Assembly: GCA_002426015.1 (NCBI GenBank)
Contig: DINS01000026.1
Span: 109,750-169,313, forward strand
Direction of reading: 5' to 3'
Source of the DNA: Flavobacteriaceae bacterium UBA5534
GTDB lineage: Bacteria > Bacteroidota > Bacteroidia > Flavobacteriales > Flavobacteriaceae
Length of the DNA: 59,564 nt
This document shows, one piece after another, positions 36,623 through 46,425 of this stretch. How positions within the stretch are numbered: the first letter of the stretch is position 1; every line of letters starts with the position of its first letter. A model generated the notes under the pieces. That model did no database searches. It was not told the origin of the DNA and was given only the letters and a program-made list of their open reading frames with translations. The position numbers were made by a program, and so were the translations under genes.

Positions 36623-37504
36623 TCAGTTATTAGGAGTAAAATTTATACTCACTTTTCCATATTGTCGTGTAGGTGCTTTTGAATCAGCTGGCCACTTATA
36701 TGATAATGCAATTTTTTTAGCGACTTCTTTTAGGCAATTAGTAATGTTATTACTTCCTTTTACGCCTGGAGTAGCTTCGATAACATTTCCATTTTGGTTT
36801 ACAACAATATCAACAACTATTAAACCATACTCGTTTTCACAACCTTCGAATACTTTGAAGCTAGGTTTTCCTCTTCCATTAAGACCGTAGCCCATACCTC
36901 CTGCTCCAGTTCCTGGATTGCCAACATAAGGTGCATAAGGGTTACCATCTAGCTGCCCTTTATCACCAGGTTTTCCATCAGGACCTTCACCTCCTGTAGT
37001 TTTTCCATCAGAGGTTTTGACACCACCAATCAAGGCATCGAGTTTCGCTTTTTTATCAGCCTCTTCTTGACGTTTCTTGGCTTCAGCCGCTTCTTTTTCT
37101 CGTTGGACTCTCTCGGCTTCTGATTTTGCTTTAGCATCTGCTTTAGCTTTGGCATCAGCCGCCTCTTTTTGCTTTTTAATTGCGATAGATTCTGCATTAT
37201 CTTCGGTAAGTACTTTTTCAGCAGCTTTTTCCGATTTAGTAGGTTCTGCTTTGGTTTGTTCTACCTTGGTTTCTTTTACTTGAGGTTCTTTAACAACTTC
37301 ACGTGGTTCAGATTTTACCGGTTCTAAAGGTTGAATATCACCACTACCTACTTCAGAATTTCCAAAATTGACGGCCACACCGTATTCTAAAGGTGGATCT
37401 ATATAAGTTTGACCAACAACGAACAGTAACAACATCAAAATAACAAAAATCAAAGTTGTGATTCTTGCTGAATTTCGTTCGTGTTTGGTTTCTAGATATT
37501 TCAT
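36623..37504 (-). CDS. tonB: Energy transducer TonB-family protein
   Basis: An N-terminal membrane helix (TTLIFVILMLLLFVVG) after a basic leader, a long Lys/Glu/Ala-rich linker that spans the periplasm (coiled-coil-like, about residues 90-170), a Gly-rich stretch, and a TonB C-terminal domain (GLIVVDIVVNQNGNVIEA ... YGKVSINF). It passes proton-motive force from ExbB/ExbD to outer membrane receptors, such as the STN receptor in this window. The start at MKYLETKHE is preferred; an ATG three codons earlier overlaps exbD. Confidence 0.9.
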   Translation of the reverse strand: MKYLETKHERNSARITTLIFVILMLLLFVVGQTYIDPPLEYGVAVNFGNSEVGSGDIQPLEPVKSEPREVVKEPQVKETKVEQTKAEPTKSEKAAEKVLTEDNAESIAIKKQKEAADAKAKADAKAKSEAERVQREKEAAEAKKRQEEADKKAKLDALIGGVKTSDGKTTGGEGPDGKPGDKGQLDGNPYAPYVGNPGTGAGGMGYGLNGRGKPSFKVFEGCENEYGLIVVDIVVNQNGNVIEATPGVKGSNNITNCLKEVAKKIALSYKWPADSKAPTRQYGKVSINFTPNN

Positions 37505-37505
37505 C

Positions 37506-37901
37506 TTATTCATTTGGCTTTACAGCCAATATCACTTTAAATTTATTCCTATTGGCAATGTCCATGACCTTAACGACATGTTCTACTGCTACTGATTTTT
37601 CAGCTCTCAATACAATGGTTGGCTCTTCTTGATTTGCTAATATGCTTTTTAATTCCGACTCTAACATACTTTCTCCAACTACTTTTTGATCAATATAAAA
37701 AGTCAGGTTCTCTTTGATACTTACTGCAACCGATTTTTTGTTCTCTGTTTTTCCGCTTGCTTTTGGTAACAATATGTCTATTGCATTAGTTGTTACCAAA
37801 GTTGATGCCAACATGAAAAATATCAATAACAAAAACACAATATCTGTCATTGACGACATATTGAATTCTGGTGTTACTTTATTTCTTCCTCTAATATTCA
37901 T
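37506..37901 (-). CDS. exbD: Biopolymer transport protein ExbD
   Basis: 131 residues with one N-terminal membrane helix (MTDIVFLLLIFFMLAST) containing the key proton-path Asp, then a small periplasmic domain. Overlaps exbB by one base and precedes tonB, forming the TonB motor with them. Confidence 0.93.
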   Translation of the reverse strand: MNIRGRNKVTPEFNMSSMTDIVFLLLIFFMLASTLVTTNAIDILLPKASGKTENKKSVAVSIKENLTFYIDQKVVGESMLESELKSILANQEEPTIVLRAEKSVAVEHVVKVMDIANRNKFKVILAVKPNE

Positions 37902-38596
37902 TAAATAGGCTCATTTAAATGGTCTAAAAACTCTAATGAATTGGCTTCCATTTGATAAACAACTTTATCGGTTTTTACTACCAAGTGATTATATGCCATG
38001 TAAGCAACAATACCTACGATCAATCCTCCTACGGTTGTGGTCATTGCCGTGTAAAGTCCATCAGATAGTTGTTTAATATCAATTTGTCCTCCTCCATTGG
38101 CAATTTCAAAGATGGATTGAATCATTCCGATAACAGTTCCAAGGAATCCAATCATTGGTGCAACTCCAGAAATTGTTGCCAAAACGCTTACGTTTTTTTC
38201 TAAACCGTAAAGCTCTAACCTTCCTGCGGTTTCAATTGCTGTGTTGATGTCTTCGAGAGGTTTTCCAATTCTGCTGATTCCTTTATTAATCAATCTTGCA
38301 ACTGGTGTATTTGCTTGTGCACATAATATTTGGGCAGAATCTGTTTTGCCATTGGTGACATGGTCTTTAATTTGATTCATAAAATTAGCATCAATTTTAG
38401 ATGCCGCTTTGATTGCAAATAGGCGTTCAAAATAAATATAAAGCGCTACAAAAAGCAACACAAACAGAATGGCCATGATAATCATTCCCGCTGTTCCACC
38501 ACTGCTTATTAATTCGATAATAGAAAGCGTTTTTTCTACAGATTCCCCTTCTGGGAGCAACTCTGCCCCATCTTGAATATTACTCAGTAATATCAT
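37901..38596 (-). CDS. exbB: MotA/TolQ/ExbB proton channel protein
   Basis: 231 residues with three membrane segments and the signature GVAPMIGFLGTVIGMI and TAMTTTVGGLIVGIVAYMAY. It forms the proton channel of the TonB motor. First gene of the exbB-exbD-tonB-folC cluster, which is overlapped or nearly abutted throughout. Confidence 0.93.
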   Translation of the reverse strand: MILLSNIQDGAELLPEGESVEKTLSIIELISSGGTAGMIIMAILFVLLFVALYIYFERLFAIKAASKIDANFMNQIKDHVTNGKTDSAQILCAQANTPVARLINKGISRIGKPLEDINTAIETAGRLELYGLEKNVSVLATISGVAPMIGFLGTVIGMIQSIFEIANGGGQIDIKQLSDGLYTAMTTTVGGLIVGIVAYMAYNHLVVKTDKVVYQMEANSLEFLDHLNEPI

Positions 38597-38652
38597 ATTT
38601 TTAATTGTTTAATTAGTGTATTAACGTCTAAAGTTTGACTTAAGTATATCTT

Positions 38653-40047
38653 TTAAAATATTGTTCTTGTAAACATGAATGTCACAGCACCAGCTAAAAA
38701 TCCTAACAATGCTAACCATGAGATTTTTTTCAGATACCAAAAGAAGTCAATTTTTTCCATACCCATAGCAACCACACCTGCTGCAGAGCCGATGATTAAC
38801 ATACTTCCTCCAGTACCAGCAGAATAAGCGACAAAATGCCAAAGCTCATTATCCATTGGTTCTGAAAACATACCTAAACTTGCAGCCACCAACGGCACAT
38901 TATCGATAACGGCCGATGCAACTCCAAGCAATAAGATAACCAAATCAGAAACTCCAGTGTGATGCAACTCTGTACCTAACATTGGCATTGACTCTTTTAG
39001 AGTAGTTGCAAATTCGAATAAAATCCCTAAAGATTCAAGTGCAGCAACTGCCATTAAAATCCCAAGGAAAAACAAGATGCTTGGCAATTCGATTTTTGAT
39101 AAAGAAGCATGTACAGGGCTATGATGTGCATGTGCATCACTCTCTTCTGAATCAAATTGTGCTAAACTAAATTTAGAACTACTGTATAACTCAGCAAAAA
39201 TCGCTACCACACCTAGCGCCAACATCATTCCTACGTAAGGAGGCAAGTGTGTAACCATTTTAAATACAGGAACAGAAACAATTGCTCCCAAACCTAAATA
39301 TAGCATAGTTGAACTATAGCGGCTTTTTGGTTTATCTTCTATATTATCTTCAATATCTAATTTTCCTTTGAAAGCAGGCAAGAAAGAAGCTATAAATGAT
39401 GGTAATGCCATACAAACTAACGATGGCAAGAATAAATAAACAAACAAATGATCTGTTGATACTTTTTTACCTATCCATAGCATTGTCGTGGTAACATCAC
39501 CTATTGGTGACCAAGCACCTCCTGCATTGGCTGCGATAATGATTAAACCTGCATACCAAAGACGAACATCTCTTTCCTTAACAATTTTTTGAAGAATAGA
39601 AATTAAAACAATGGTTGCTGTTAGGTTATCGATAATAGCCGATAGAATAAATGCTAGTACGGAAAATATCCAAAGGATTTTCGTTTTCTTTTTGGTTTTG
39701 ATAAATCCTTTGATTGTAGAAAATCCATCGAAATAATCAATAATTTCTACAATAGTCATAGCTCCTAGAAGAAACACTAAAATCTCTGCTGTTTTACCTA
39801 AATGATGCAGTAAGGTTTCTTCCATGATATGCATCTTATCCTCGTGAGGCATTGTTCCAAAACCTTCCAATAAGCTATGTTTCGCTGAATCGAACCACTC
39901 TGGAAAAGTTTCCAAACCTAAAGAGATTAAGGCCCAACTTATAGCCATCATGACTAAAGCAGGAATGAGTTTGTCTATTTTGATGCTATGTTCTAATGTG
40001 ATAGCTAAATATCCAATTACAAATACTAAAATGATTACGGTTTCCAT
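38653..40047 (-). CDS. nhaD: Sodium:proton antiporter NhaD
   Basis: 464 residues with about 12 membrane segments of the ArsB/NhaD ion-transporter superfamily. NhaD features are the DNLTATIVLISI and AANAGGAWSPIGDVTTTMLWIG segments and the late SAVIDNVPLVAASLGMF and SAGTGGSMLIIGSAAGV. It exchanges sodium or lithium for protons, as expected in a marine bacterium. It follows the dehydrogenase gene by 9 bp and may be cotranscribed with it. Confidence 0.92.
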   Translation of the reverse strand: METVIILVFVIGYLAITLEHSIKIDKLIPALVMMAISWALISLGLETFPEWFDSAKHSLLEGFGTMPHEDKMHIMEETLLHHLGKTAEILVFLLGAMTIVEIIDYFDGFSTIKGFIKTKKKTKILWIFSVLAFILSAIIDNLTATIVLISILQKIVKERDVRLWYAGLIIIAANAGGAWSPIGDVTTTMLWIGKKVSTDHLFVYLFLPSLVCMALPSFIASFLPAFKGKLDIEDNIEDKPKSRYSSTMLYLGLGAIVSVPVFKMVTHLPPYVGMMLALGVVAIFAELYSSSKFSLAQFDSEESDAHAHHSPVHASLSKIELPSILFFLGILMAVAALESLGILFEFATTLKESMPMLGTELHHTGVSDLVILLLGVASAVIDNVPLVAASLGMFSEPMDNELWHFVAYSAGTGGSMLIIGSAAGVVAMGMEKIDFFWYLKKISWLALLGFLAGAVTFMFTRTIF

Positions 40048-40056
40048 AAGTTGATG

Positions 40057-41283
40057 TTATATAAGTTGACTTAAAGCAATCTCAAATGCCGTGGCACTAA
40101 TTCCTGTCTTGCTTTGATTTTTTGAATAGACTTTTTTTATTGCTTCTTTAATTCTGTTAGATGTATCACTAAAAATGGCATCATCGGTCATTTGTACTTT
40201 TTGTTCCATAAAATAGGCAAATACTCTTGCCATTCCACAATTAGAAATAAAATCGGGAATCAAACTGACTTTCTTGTCTGTATATTCCATAATGGGACCA
40301 AAAAATATTTCTTTATCGGCAAAAGGCACATTGGCACCACAAGAAATAACCTCTAATCCTGTTTTGATCATTTGATCAATTTGTTGTTTGGTTACCAATC
40401 TTGACGCTGCGCAAGGTGCAAATATTTCGGCTTCTAAAGACCAAATTTTTTGATTAATACTTTCAAAAGGAATTAAATTATCGCTTACAAGGGTGTTTCC
40501 TGTTTTATTGAGATATAAGTTAGTGATTTCTTCAAAGGTAAAACCTTCTTCCTTAATTAAACCACCTACAATATCTATAATACCTACAACTTTTGCTCCC
40601 ATTTGAGACAAATAGAATGCAGCGGCTGCTCCAACATTCCCAAAACCTTGTACAATAGCACGTTTTCCAATGATAGAGTCACCATGGACATCATAAAAAT
40701 GCCTAGCAGCTTCAGCGACACCATAACCTGTAATCATATCGGCTACAGTATATTTACGGCGAACATCTGGTGAATAGTTTGGGTTTTCGATAACCTTAAT
40801 AACCCCATGGCGCAACTGACCAATTCTATTGATCTTATCGGCTTGAGTGGGTTTAAAATGACCTTCAAAAACACCCTCTTGAGGATGCCAAACACCACTT
40901 TCTTCTGTAATAGGAATCACTTCATGTATTTCATCGACATTCAAGTCACCACCTGTACCATAATAGCTCTTAAGCAATGGTGACACGGCTTTATACCAGC
41001 GCTCTAACACACCTTTTTTCCTTGGGTCGTGAGGGTCAAAATTAATACCAGATTTTGCGCCACCAATTGCTGGCCCAGATACTGTAAACTTTACTTCCAT
41101 TGTTTTGGCTAAAGATAAGACTTCATTCATATCAAGTCCTTTGCGCATTCGTGTTCCTCCGCCTGCAGCTCCACCACGTAAAGAGTTGATTACTGTCCAG
41201 CCTTCTGCTTCTGTTTCTGGGTCTTTCCAGTTAAAAATAATTTCGGGTTCTTTGTCTTCGTACTTTTGAAGTAAATCTTTCAT
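40057..41283 (-). CDS. Glu/Leu/Phe/Val dehydrogenase
   Basis: 408 residues. The substrate-side GGAAGGGTRM and catalytic GPAIGGAKSGI lysine motifs, the Asp of GTGGDLNVDE and the NAD-binding GFGNVGAAAAFYL motif identify the amino-acid dehydrogenase superfamily. It deaminates an amino acid oxidatively. Which amino acid cannot be decided; the length and sequence fit the flavobacterial Glu/Leu-type group rather than classical 450-residue GdhA. It has its own promoter box and heads the transcript leading to nhaD. Confidence 0.9.
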   Translation of the reverse strand: MKDLLQKYEDKEPEIIFNWKDPETEAEGWTVINSLRGGAAGGGTRMRKGLDMNEVLSLAKTMEVKFTVSGPAIGGAKSGINFDPHDPRKKGVLERWYKAVSPLLKSYYGTGGDLNVDEIHEVIPITEESGVWHPQEGVFEGHFKPTQADKINRIGQLRHGVIKVIENPNYSPDVRRKYTVADMITGYGVAEAARHFYDVHGDSIIGKRAIVQGFGNVGAAAAFYLSQMGAKVVGIIDIVGGLIKEEGFTFEEITNLYLNKTGNTLVSDNLIPFESINQKIWSLEAEIFAPCAASRLVTKQQIDQMIKTGLEVISCGANVPFADKEIFFGPIMEYTDKKVSLIPDFISNCGMARVFAYFMEQKVQMTDDAIFSDTSNRIKEAIKKVYSKNQSKTGISATAFEIALSQLI

Positions 41284-41302
41284 CTAGCTAGTTATTCTGA
41301 AA

Positions 41303-41310
41303 CAAATATA
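41303..41310 (-). promoter_or_regulatory. -7 box for the amino-acid dehydrogenase gene
   Basis: Minus-strand TATATTTG, a perfect TAnnTTTG match 19 bp before the ATG; no TTG at the expected -33 spacing. Confidence 0.5.
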
Positions 41311-41349
41311 AAAAACTAAAAATCGTTAAATATTAATTTCGCAATAATT

Positions 41350-42414
41350 TTAATGATTATATATTTTACCTGAACTGTGATCTTTTATTGCACCTGTAAC
41401 GCTACTTAAACAGTTAACTTCATCTCGTAACTTTAAAACACCTAGAAATCCAAAAATCAAAGCTTCTTTAAACTCTACAATTGATTGGTTTGGAATGACA
41501 ATCTCGTTTATAGTTTTTTCCTTAATACTTTTGATTAAAAAATCATTATAAACCCCTCCTCCTGTTATTAAAACTGATACGCTATCTTTTTTATTGATTT
41601 CATTTGTTATTTGAATTGAAATGTGTTCAACAAATGTTCTTAAAATATCATTAACCTGAAGATTATATGAGTCAACCAATGAGAGTATTTCTGATTTGAC
41701 CCATTCTAATCCTAATGATTTAGGATGCTTTTTTTGATAAAACTCTAATGAATTCAAATCATTCAATAATCCTTCATGAATTGTTCCTGAAGAAGCCATC
41801 ATACCTTTATCGTCATAATCCAATCCAAGTTGACTGACATAATGATTCAGAACAATATTAACTGGACAGATATCATACGCAATTCTTTCATTATCAATTT
41901 CAGATGAAATATTGGCAAATCCTCCTAAATTCAAACAAAAATCATATTCAGAAAACAATAACCGATCTCCTATTGGTACCAATGGAGCGCCTTGACCTCT
42001 AAGTTCAACATCTTCAACTCTAAAATCACAAACCACTTTTTGATTTATGATCGATGCCATTTTTGACAAATTACCTATTTGATAAGTCAATCCCTTTTCT
42101 GGTTGATGTAAAGCCGTATGGCCATGAGAACAAACAGCATCCAAACTTGTAATATGATGCTTTGCTATGAATTGTTTAATAATCTTACTTAAATAAGTCG
42201 TATAATCTCCATCTAGAGCTTTTAATTCAGAAACAGGCAAAGACACTAAAGTCTTCAATTTTCGGAGCCATTGGTCACTATATTTTACTGTTTCGGCATT
42301 ATGAATAGTAAATTCCCATTTTTTATTATGAGTAAAGGTAATATGCGCCAAATCAATGCCATCAAGCGATGTTCCAGACATGACACCTATAACGTTATAG
42401 CTATTTTTTAACAT
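41350..42414 (-). CDS. anmK: Anhydro-N-acetylmuramic acid kinase
   Basis: Recycles cell-wall sugar by hydrolysing and phosphorylating 1,6-anhydro-MurNAc to MurNAc-6-phosphate. The N-terminal VMSGTSLDGIDLA phosphate loop, CSHGHTALHQP, NLGGFANIS and VLITGGGVYN (ASKHA-fold loops) are the AnmK set. Length 354 is normal. It is divergent from the acyl-CoA dehydrogenase gene. Confidence 0.94.
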   Translation of the reverse strand: MLKNSYNVIGVMSGTSLDGIDLAHITFTHNKKWEFTIHNAETVKYSDQWLRKLKTLVSLPVSELKALDGDYTTYLSKIIKQFIAKHHITSLDAVCSHGHTALHQPEKGLTYQIGNLSKMASIINQKVVCDFRVEDVELRGQGAPLVPIGDRLLFSEYDFCLNLGGFANISSEIDNERIAYDICPVNIVLNHYVSQLGLDYDDKGMMASSGTIHEGLLNDLNSLEFYQKKHPKSLGLEWVKSEILSLVDSYNLQVNDILRTFVEHISIQITNEINKKDSVSVLITGGGVYNDFLIKSIKEKTINEIVIPNQSIVEFKEALIFGFLGVLKLRDEVNCLSSVTGAIKDHSSGKIYNH

Positions 42415-42437
42415 ATCAGTAAAAATAGCAATTCGTT

Positions 42438-42468
42438 TTGAAAAAATGCCATTAAACCTCTATCTTTG
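42438..42468 (+). promoter_or_regulatory. Consensus promoter of the acyl-CoA dehydrogenase gene
   Basis: TTG (42438-42440), 20 bp, TATCTTTG (42461-42468): textbook Bacteroidota spacing and sequence. It shows that translation starts at 42506, not at the longer in-frame start at 42446 that overlaps the promoter. Confidence 0.75.
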
Positions 42469-42505
42469 CTATCATTTTTTATCAAATCAACAACAAAATC
42501 AAACT

Positions 42506-43648
42506 ATGGATTTTAGTCTTACAGAAGAACATATCATGATTCGCGATGCAGCTCGCGATTTTGCACAATCAGAATTACTTCCTGGTGTTATAGAACGTGA
42601 TAACGAACAAAAATTCCCACAGAACCTTGTTAAAAAAATGGGAGATCTTGGCTTTATGGGTATTATGGTCGATCCAAAATATGGAGGTAGTGGTATGGAT
42701 GCCATTTCGTATGTATTAATAATGGAAGAATTATCTAAAGTTGATGCTTCAGCTTCGGTAATTGTATCTGTAAATAACTCTTTAGTTTGCTATGGACTTG
42801 AAGCTTATGGAAATGAAGAACAGAAGCAAAAATACTTAACTAAATTAGCCACTGGCGAGTTTGTAGGGGCTTTTTGTTTAAGTGAACCCGAAGCTGGTAG
42901 TGATGCAACTTCACAAAAAACAACAGCTATAGATAAAGGTGACCATTATGTAATTAATGGAACAAAAAACTGGATTACGAGTGGTGGACGTGCTGATGTC
43001 TATTTGGTTATTGCACAAACTGATAAACATAAAGGTTCTCATGGTATCAATGCTTTTATCGTCGAAAAAGGAACACCAGGATTTGACGTCGGTCCAAAAG
43101 AAGATAAGTTGGGAATTAGAGGAAGTGATACACACACACTTCAGTTTAACGATGTGAAAGTACCTAAAGAGAATAGAATTGGAGAAGATGGTTCAGGGTT
43201 TAGATTTGCAATGAAAACTTTGTCTGGCGGACGAATCGGAATTGCAGCACAAGCCTTGGGAATTGCTTCAGGAGCTTATGAATTGGCTTTGAAATACTCA
43301 AAAGAACGTAAAGCATTTGGTACTGAAATTTGCAATCATCAAGCCATCGCATTTAAATTGGCAGATATGTACACTGATATTGAAGCCGCTCGCCATTTGG
43401 TGATGAAAGCCGCTTGGGATAAAGACCAAGGCAACAATTATGACGTATCGAGTGCAATGGCTAAACTATTTGCTTCTAAAGTAGCAATGACCCATACAGT
43501 GGAAGCAGTACAAATTCATGGTGGAAATGGTTTTGTTAAGGAATATCATGTAGAACGATTGATGCGCGATGCTAAAATTACGCAGATATATGAAGGTACT
43601 TCAGAGATTCAGAAGATTGTGATTTCTAGAAACCTAATAAAGAATTAA
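42506..43648 (+). CDS. Acyl-CoA dehydrogenase (short/branched-chain type)
   Basis: 380 residues, FAD enzyme that oxidises acyl-CoA at alpha-beta. Signatures FVGAFCLSEPEAGSDA (FAD/substrate), KNWITSGG, and the C-terminal QIHGGNGFVKEYHVERLMRD and ITQIYEGTSEIQ are present. The catalytic Glu of QIYEGTSE is in the position used by short-chain and glutaryl-type enzymes. Likely butyryl-CoA-type, but chain length is not certain. The start follows the consensus promoter by about 38 bp. Confidence 0.94.
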   Translation: MDFSLTEEHIMIRDAARDFAQSELLPGVIERDNEQKFPQNLVKKMGDLGFMGIMVDPKYGGSGMDAISYVLIMEELSKVDASASVIVSVNNSLVCYGLEAYGNEEQKQKYLTKLATGEFVGAFCLSEPEAGSDATSQKTTAIDKGDHYVINGTKNWITSGGRADVYLVIAQTDKHKGSHGINAFIVEKGTPGFDVGPKEDKLGIRGSDTHTLQFNDVKVPKENRIGEDGSGFRFAMKTLSGGRIGIAAQALGIASGAYELALKYSKERKAFGTEICNHQAIAFKLADMYTDIEAARHLVMKAAWDKDQGNNYDVSSAMAKLFASKVAMTHTVEAVQIHGGNGFVKEYHVERLMRDAKITQIYEGTSEIQKIVISRNLIKN

Positions 43649-43672
43649 AAACAAAAAAATATTTTTTGAACT

Positions 43673-43706
43673 AAAGGCCTTACTTAATAGTTGGGCCTTT
43701 TTTTTA
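43673..43706 (+). terminator. Intrinsic terminator after the acyl-CoA dehydrogenase
   Basis: Seven-bp stem AAAGGCC/GGCCTTT (43673-43679 with 43694-43700), 14-nt loop, then a T-run. Confidence 0.8.
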
Positions 43707-43725
43707 TGAATATAAAAATCAACCT

Positions 43726-43736
43726 TTTGTACCATT
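43726..43736 (+). promoter_or_regulatory. Candidate operator element TTTGTACCATT
   Basis: Upstream of the NarL-type regulator. Its reverse complement occurs at 46355-46365, upstream of the ELWxxDGT gene. Possibly a regulator binding site. Confidence 0.3.
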
Positions 43737-43784
43737 GCATTTTGAAATTAACTACCTTTAATTAGCAAATTAAATGGTTGTAAA

Positions 43785-44408
43785 ATGATTTCAATTTGTA
43801 TTATCGAAGATTTGATAGAAATCCAAAAGGGACTTGAAGCCATTATTGAATCTGATTCAAATTTTCGGCTATTAAAAAGCTTTGGAAACGCCGAGAGTGC
43901 CATTATCGAACTTCCTATTTTACAACCCAACATAGTACTTACCGACATTAATCTTCCTGTGAAAAATGGTATTGACTGTATCAACGAGGTCAAAACGTTA
44001 ATGCCGAATACGCAATTCATCATGTTCACCATTTATGAAGATAATGACCAAGTTTTTGAAGCTCTAAAGGCTGGTGCGACAGGTTATATTCTGAAAAACA
44101 CATCGCCACAAAAAATCATTGAGGCCTTGCTCGAACTACATGAAGGCGGAAGCCCTATGTCACCTAAAATAGCGAGGAAAGTATTGAATTCTTTCAATTC
44201 CAATTCTATTGTAAGCAATGTCAATGAACTCATTTCCGCAAGAGAACAGGAAGTATTACTCTTGTTGAGCAAAGGGTTTTTATACAAGGAAATTGCCGAC
44301 AAACTTCACATCTCTATGAGTACCGTAAAACGGCACCTCAATCACATTTATTCAAAGTTACAGGTGCAGAACAAAACCGAAGCCGTCAATAAGCTGTATG
44401 GCAAATAG
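43785..44408 (+). CDS. NarL/LuxR-family response regulator
   Basis: 207 residues. Receiver domain with phospho-acceptor Asp54 in VLTDINLP and conserved Lys104 in YILKNTSP, then a C-terminal LuxR helix-turn-helix (SAREQEVLLLLSKGFLYKEI, STVKRHLNHIYSKL). Acts on DNA when phosphorylated by the histidine kinase encoded 21 bp downstream. Targets may include the ELWxxDGT gene that follows. Confidence 0.93.
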   Translation: MISICIIEDLIEIQKGLEAIIESDSNFRLLKSFGNAESAIIELPILQPNIVLTDINLPVKNGIDCINEVKTLMPNTQFIMFTIYEDNDQVFEALKAGATGYILKNTSPQKIIEALLELHEGGSPMSPKIARKVLNSFNSNSIVSNVNELISAREQEVLLLLSKGFLYKEIADKLHISMSTVKRHLNHIYSKLQVQNKTEAVNKLYGK

Positions 44409-44429
44409 ATTCCCATAAAACCAACGCCG

Positions 44430-46334
44430 ATGAAAAAAGCATTGTTACTATCTGTTTTCTTTTTGTGTACTTTTTCATTAATCGTCCTCGGACAGGAAAC
44501 CCAGCTTGATTCACTTCACAACGCTATTAAAACTGCTAAAACAAAGGAGATAAAAGCCGATGCCACCATTCATTTGGGCGATTATTGGTTTGACCGCAAT
44601 TATGATTCTGCAGCCTTTTACTACAAAAAAGCCTACGACATCAGCAACCCAATCGATTACAAAAAGGGCATCTTTGACTATGCAACAAATTTGGGTAATG
44701 TCTATATGCTCCAAGGAAAATATGGCCAACTAAAAACGTTGATGCAAGAGTCCATTGAGCGTGCCAAAAGCTTCAACGACCTACATTATGAAGCCGTATT
44801 CACCACCAACTTGGGCAATGCTTATATGTACAATTCAGAATATGAACAAGCCTTGCGCTATTTTCAGGAAGGTATCGAAATGTTCAACAAGAATAATGAG
44901 CCTAAATACGAACGCAAAATCAACATTTTCATCAGCATTTGCTTTTTGAATTCCAACAATATGGATAAATCCATAGAATACTCAAAGCGATCGTTGCAAC
45001 AGTCGGAAAAAGCAAATGATAGCATCGACATTTGTACAGCACTCGAGTATATGGGTAATGGCTATATTGAAAAAAATCAATTCCAAACCGCTAAACCCTT
45101 ATTGGAAAGAGAATTAAGATTGGCCGAAAGCCTAAATCTCCCAGAAAAAGTTGCCAATAGCCAATATCTCTTGTCACGAGTTTTCCACTCTGAAAACAAC
45201 CATTCCAAAGCCATTGAATATGCAGAAAAAGCGTTGAACTATTATGACGAGACAGGAAATATTTTTTATAAAATAAACACCTTGACCTATTTGTCAATTT
45301 ATCATAAGGACATTGGCAATCATTTAAAAGCGCTCTCCTATTTAAAGGAAGCCGAGCAACTGGCAGAAGAAAATGAGATGAAGAGCCATTTGTTGCTGGT
45401 GTATTCCAACATGGCAATATTGAACAATGTCATGCAGAACTATAAGGATGCCTATAACTATCTTGAAAGACATGACCTATTGGAAGACAGCTTGAATTCC
45501 GTTGAACTGAAAAACAAACTTCAAGATTTGGATGTCAAATACGAAACTGGCAAAAAAGAACTACAAATTAAAAACCTAACCCAACAGAATGCCATAAAAT
45601 CATTACAAAACAAGCGCCGATTTTGGGTTTCCATAGCTTTGGGAATTGTCATTATTAGCTTGCTGTTATATGGATTTATGCAGTTTAAAAATTTCAAGAC
45701 AAAAAAAGCCCTTTTGATGGCACAGCAAAAGAACGCCATCATTGAGGAACGACTGCGAATTGCCAGTGAAATGCATGATGATGTCGGTTCGGGATTGAGC
45801 AGGATACGTTATATCATTGGAGGAATTTCCAGCGGAAAAACGGAACAAAAATCAGGAATTGACAAGGCTAATGACATTATTGATGATTCCATCCAAAAGA
45901 TGAAGGAAATTGTGTGGTCGCTCAACGAAAGTAATCAAACTCTTGAAGAGCTCATCTATTACATTAGAGGACAAGTAAGTGAAATGGTTGAAAATGCCGA
46001 AATAGAATTTGAAAGTCATTTACCAGATGATATCCCAACGATGTTCTTTGGATGGGCAAGAAATCGAAACACATATCTATTGGTCAAAGAAACCATCCAT
46101 AACGCCATCAAACATGCCGACGCCACCAAAATAACTTTGGAATTTGATATTTCCAATGAGTTTACTATTACCATATTCGACAATGGTAAAGGCTTTGACA
46201 CCAAACAAAAATATTCAGGCAACGGACTGAACCATTATAAAAAACGAATATCGGAACTGAATGGACGATATGAAATTTCATCAAAAATTGGTAAAGGCAC
46301 TACGGTTATATTCTATATTCCATTTTCTTCGTAG
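44430..46334 (+). CDS. TPR-containing sensor histidine kinase (HisKA_3 type)
   Basis: A signal/leader at the N-terminus, about 350 residues of tetratricopeptide repeats in the periplasm (ATNLGNVYMLQGKYGQL, TNLGNAYMYNSEYEQAL, LEYMGNGYIEKNQF, LSIYHKDIGNHLKAL), one membrane helix (WVSIALGIVIISLLLYGFM), then a NarX-like kinase core: His449 in EMHDDVGSGLSRI and an ATPase domain with NAIKHADA and DNGKGFD. It pairs with the NarL regulator just upstream. The stimulus is unknown. Confidence 0.93.
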   Translation: MKKALLLSVFFLCTFSLIVLGQETQLDSLHNAIKTAKTKEIKADATIHLGDYWFDRNYDSAAFYYKKAYDISNPIDYKKGIFDYATNLGNVYMLQGKYGQLKTLMQESIERAKSFNDLHYEAVFTTNLGNAYMYNSEYEQALRYFQEGIEMFNKNNEPKYERKINIFISICFLNSNNMDKSIEYSKRSLQQSEKANDSIDICTALEYMGNGYIEKNQFQTAKPLLERELRLAESLNLPEKVANSQYLLSRVFHSENNHSKAIEYAEKALNYYDETGNIFYKINTLTYLSIYHKDIGNHLKALSYLKEAEQLAEENEMKSHLLLVYSNMAILNNVMQNYKDAYNYLERHDLLEDSLNSVELKNKLQDLDVKYETGKKELQIKNLTQQNAIKSLQNKRRFWVSIALGIVIISLLLYGFMQFKNFKTKKALLMAQQKNAIIEERLRIASEMHDDVGSGLSRIRYIIGGISSGKTEQKSGIDKANDIIDDSIQKMKEIVWSLNESNQTLEELIYYIRGQVSEMVENAEIEFESHLPDDIPTMFFGWARNRNTYLLVKETIHNAIKHADATKITLEFDISNEFTITIFDNGKGFDTKQKYSGNGLNHYKKRISELNGRYEISSKIGKGTTVIFYIPFSS

Positions 46335-46354
46335 CACATGATTTTGAATTTAAA

Positions 46355-46365
46355 AATGGTACAAA
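46355..46365 (+). promoter_or_regulatory. Candidate operator element (inverse of 43726-43736)
   Basis: AATGGTACAAA, the exact reverse complement of the element before the regulator gene, 8 bp upstream of the TTG of the next promoter. Confidence 0.3.
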
Positions 46366-46372
46366 CGGTTGA

Positions 46373-46403
46373 TTGACAGACATCCAACCTAAATGTAATT
46401 TTA
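46373..46403 (+). promoter_or_regulatory. Promoter of the ELWxxDGT gene
   Basis: TTG (46373-46375), 20 bp, TAATTTTA (46396-46403), one base from TAnnTTTG. Confidence 0.5.
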
Positions 46404-46425
46404 CTTCAATAAAAATGATACTATC

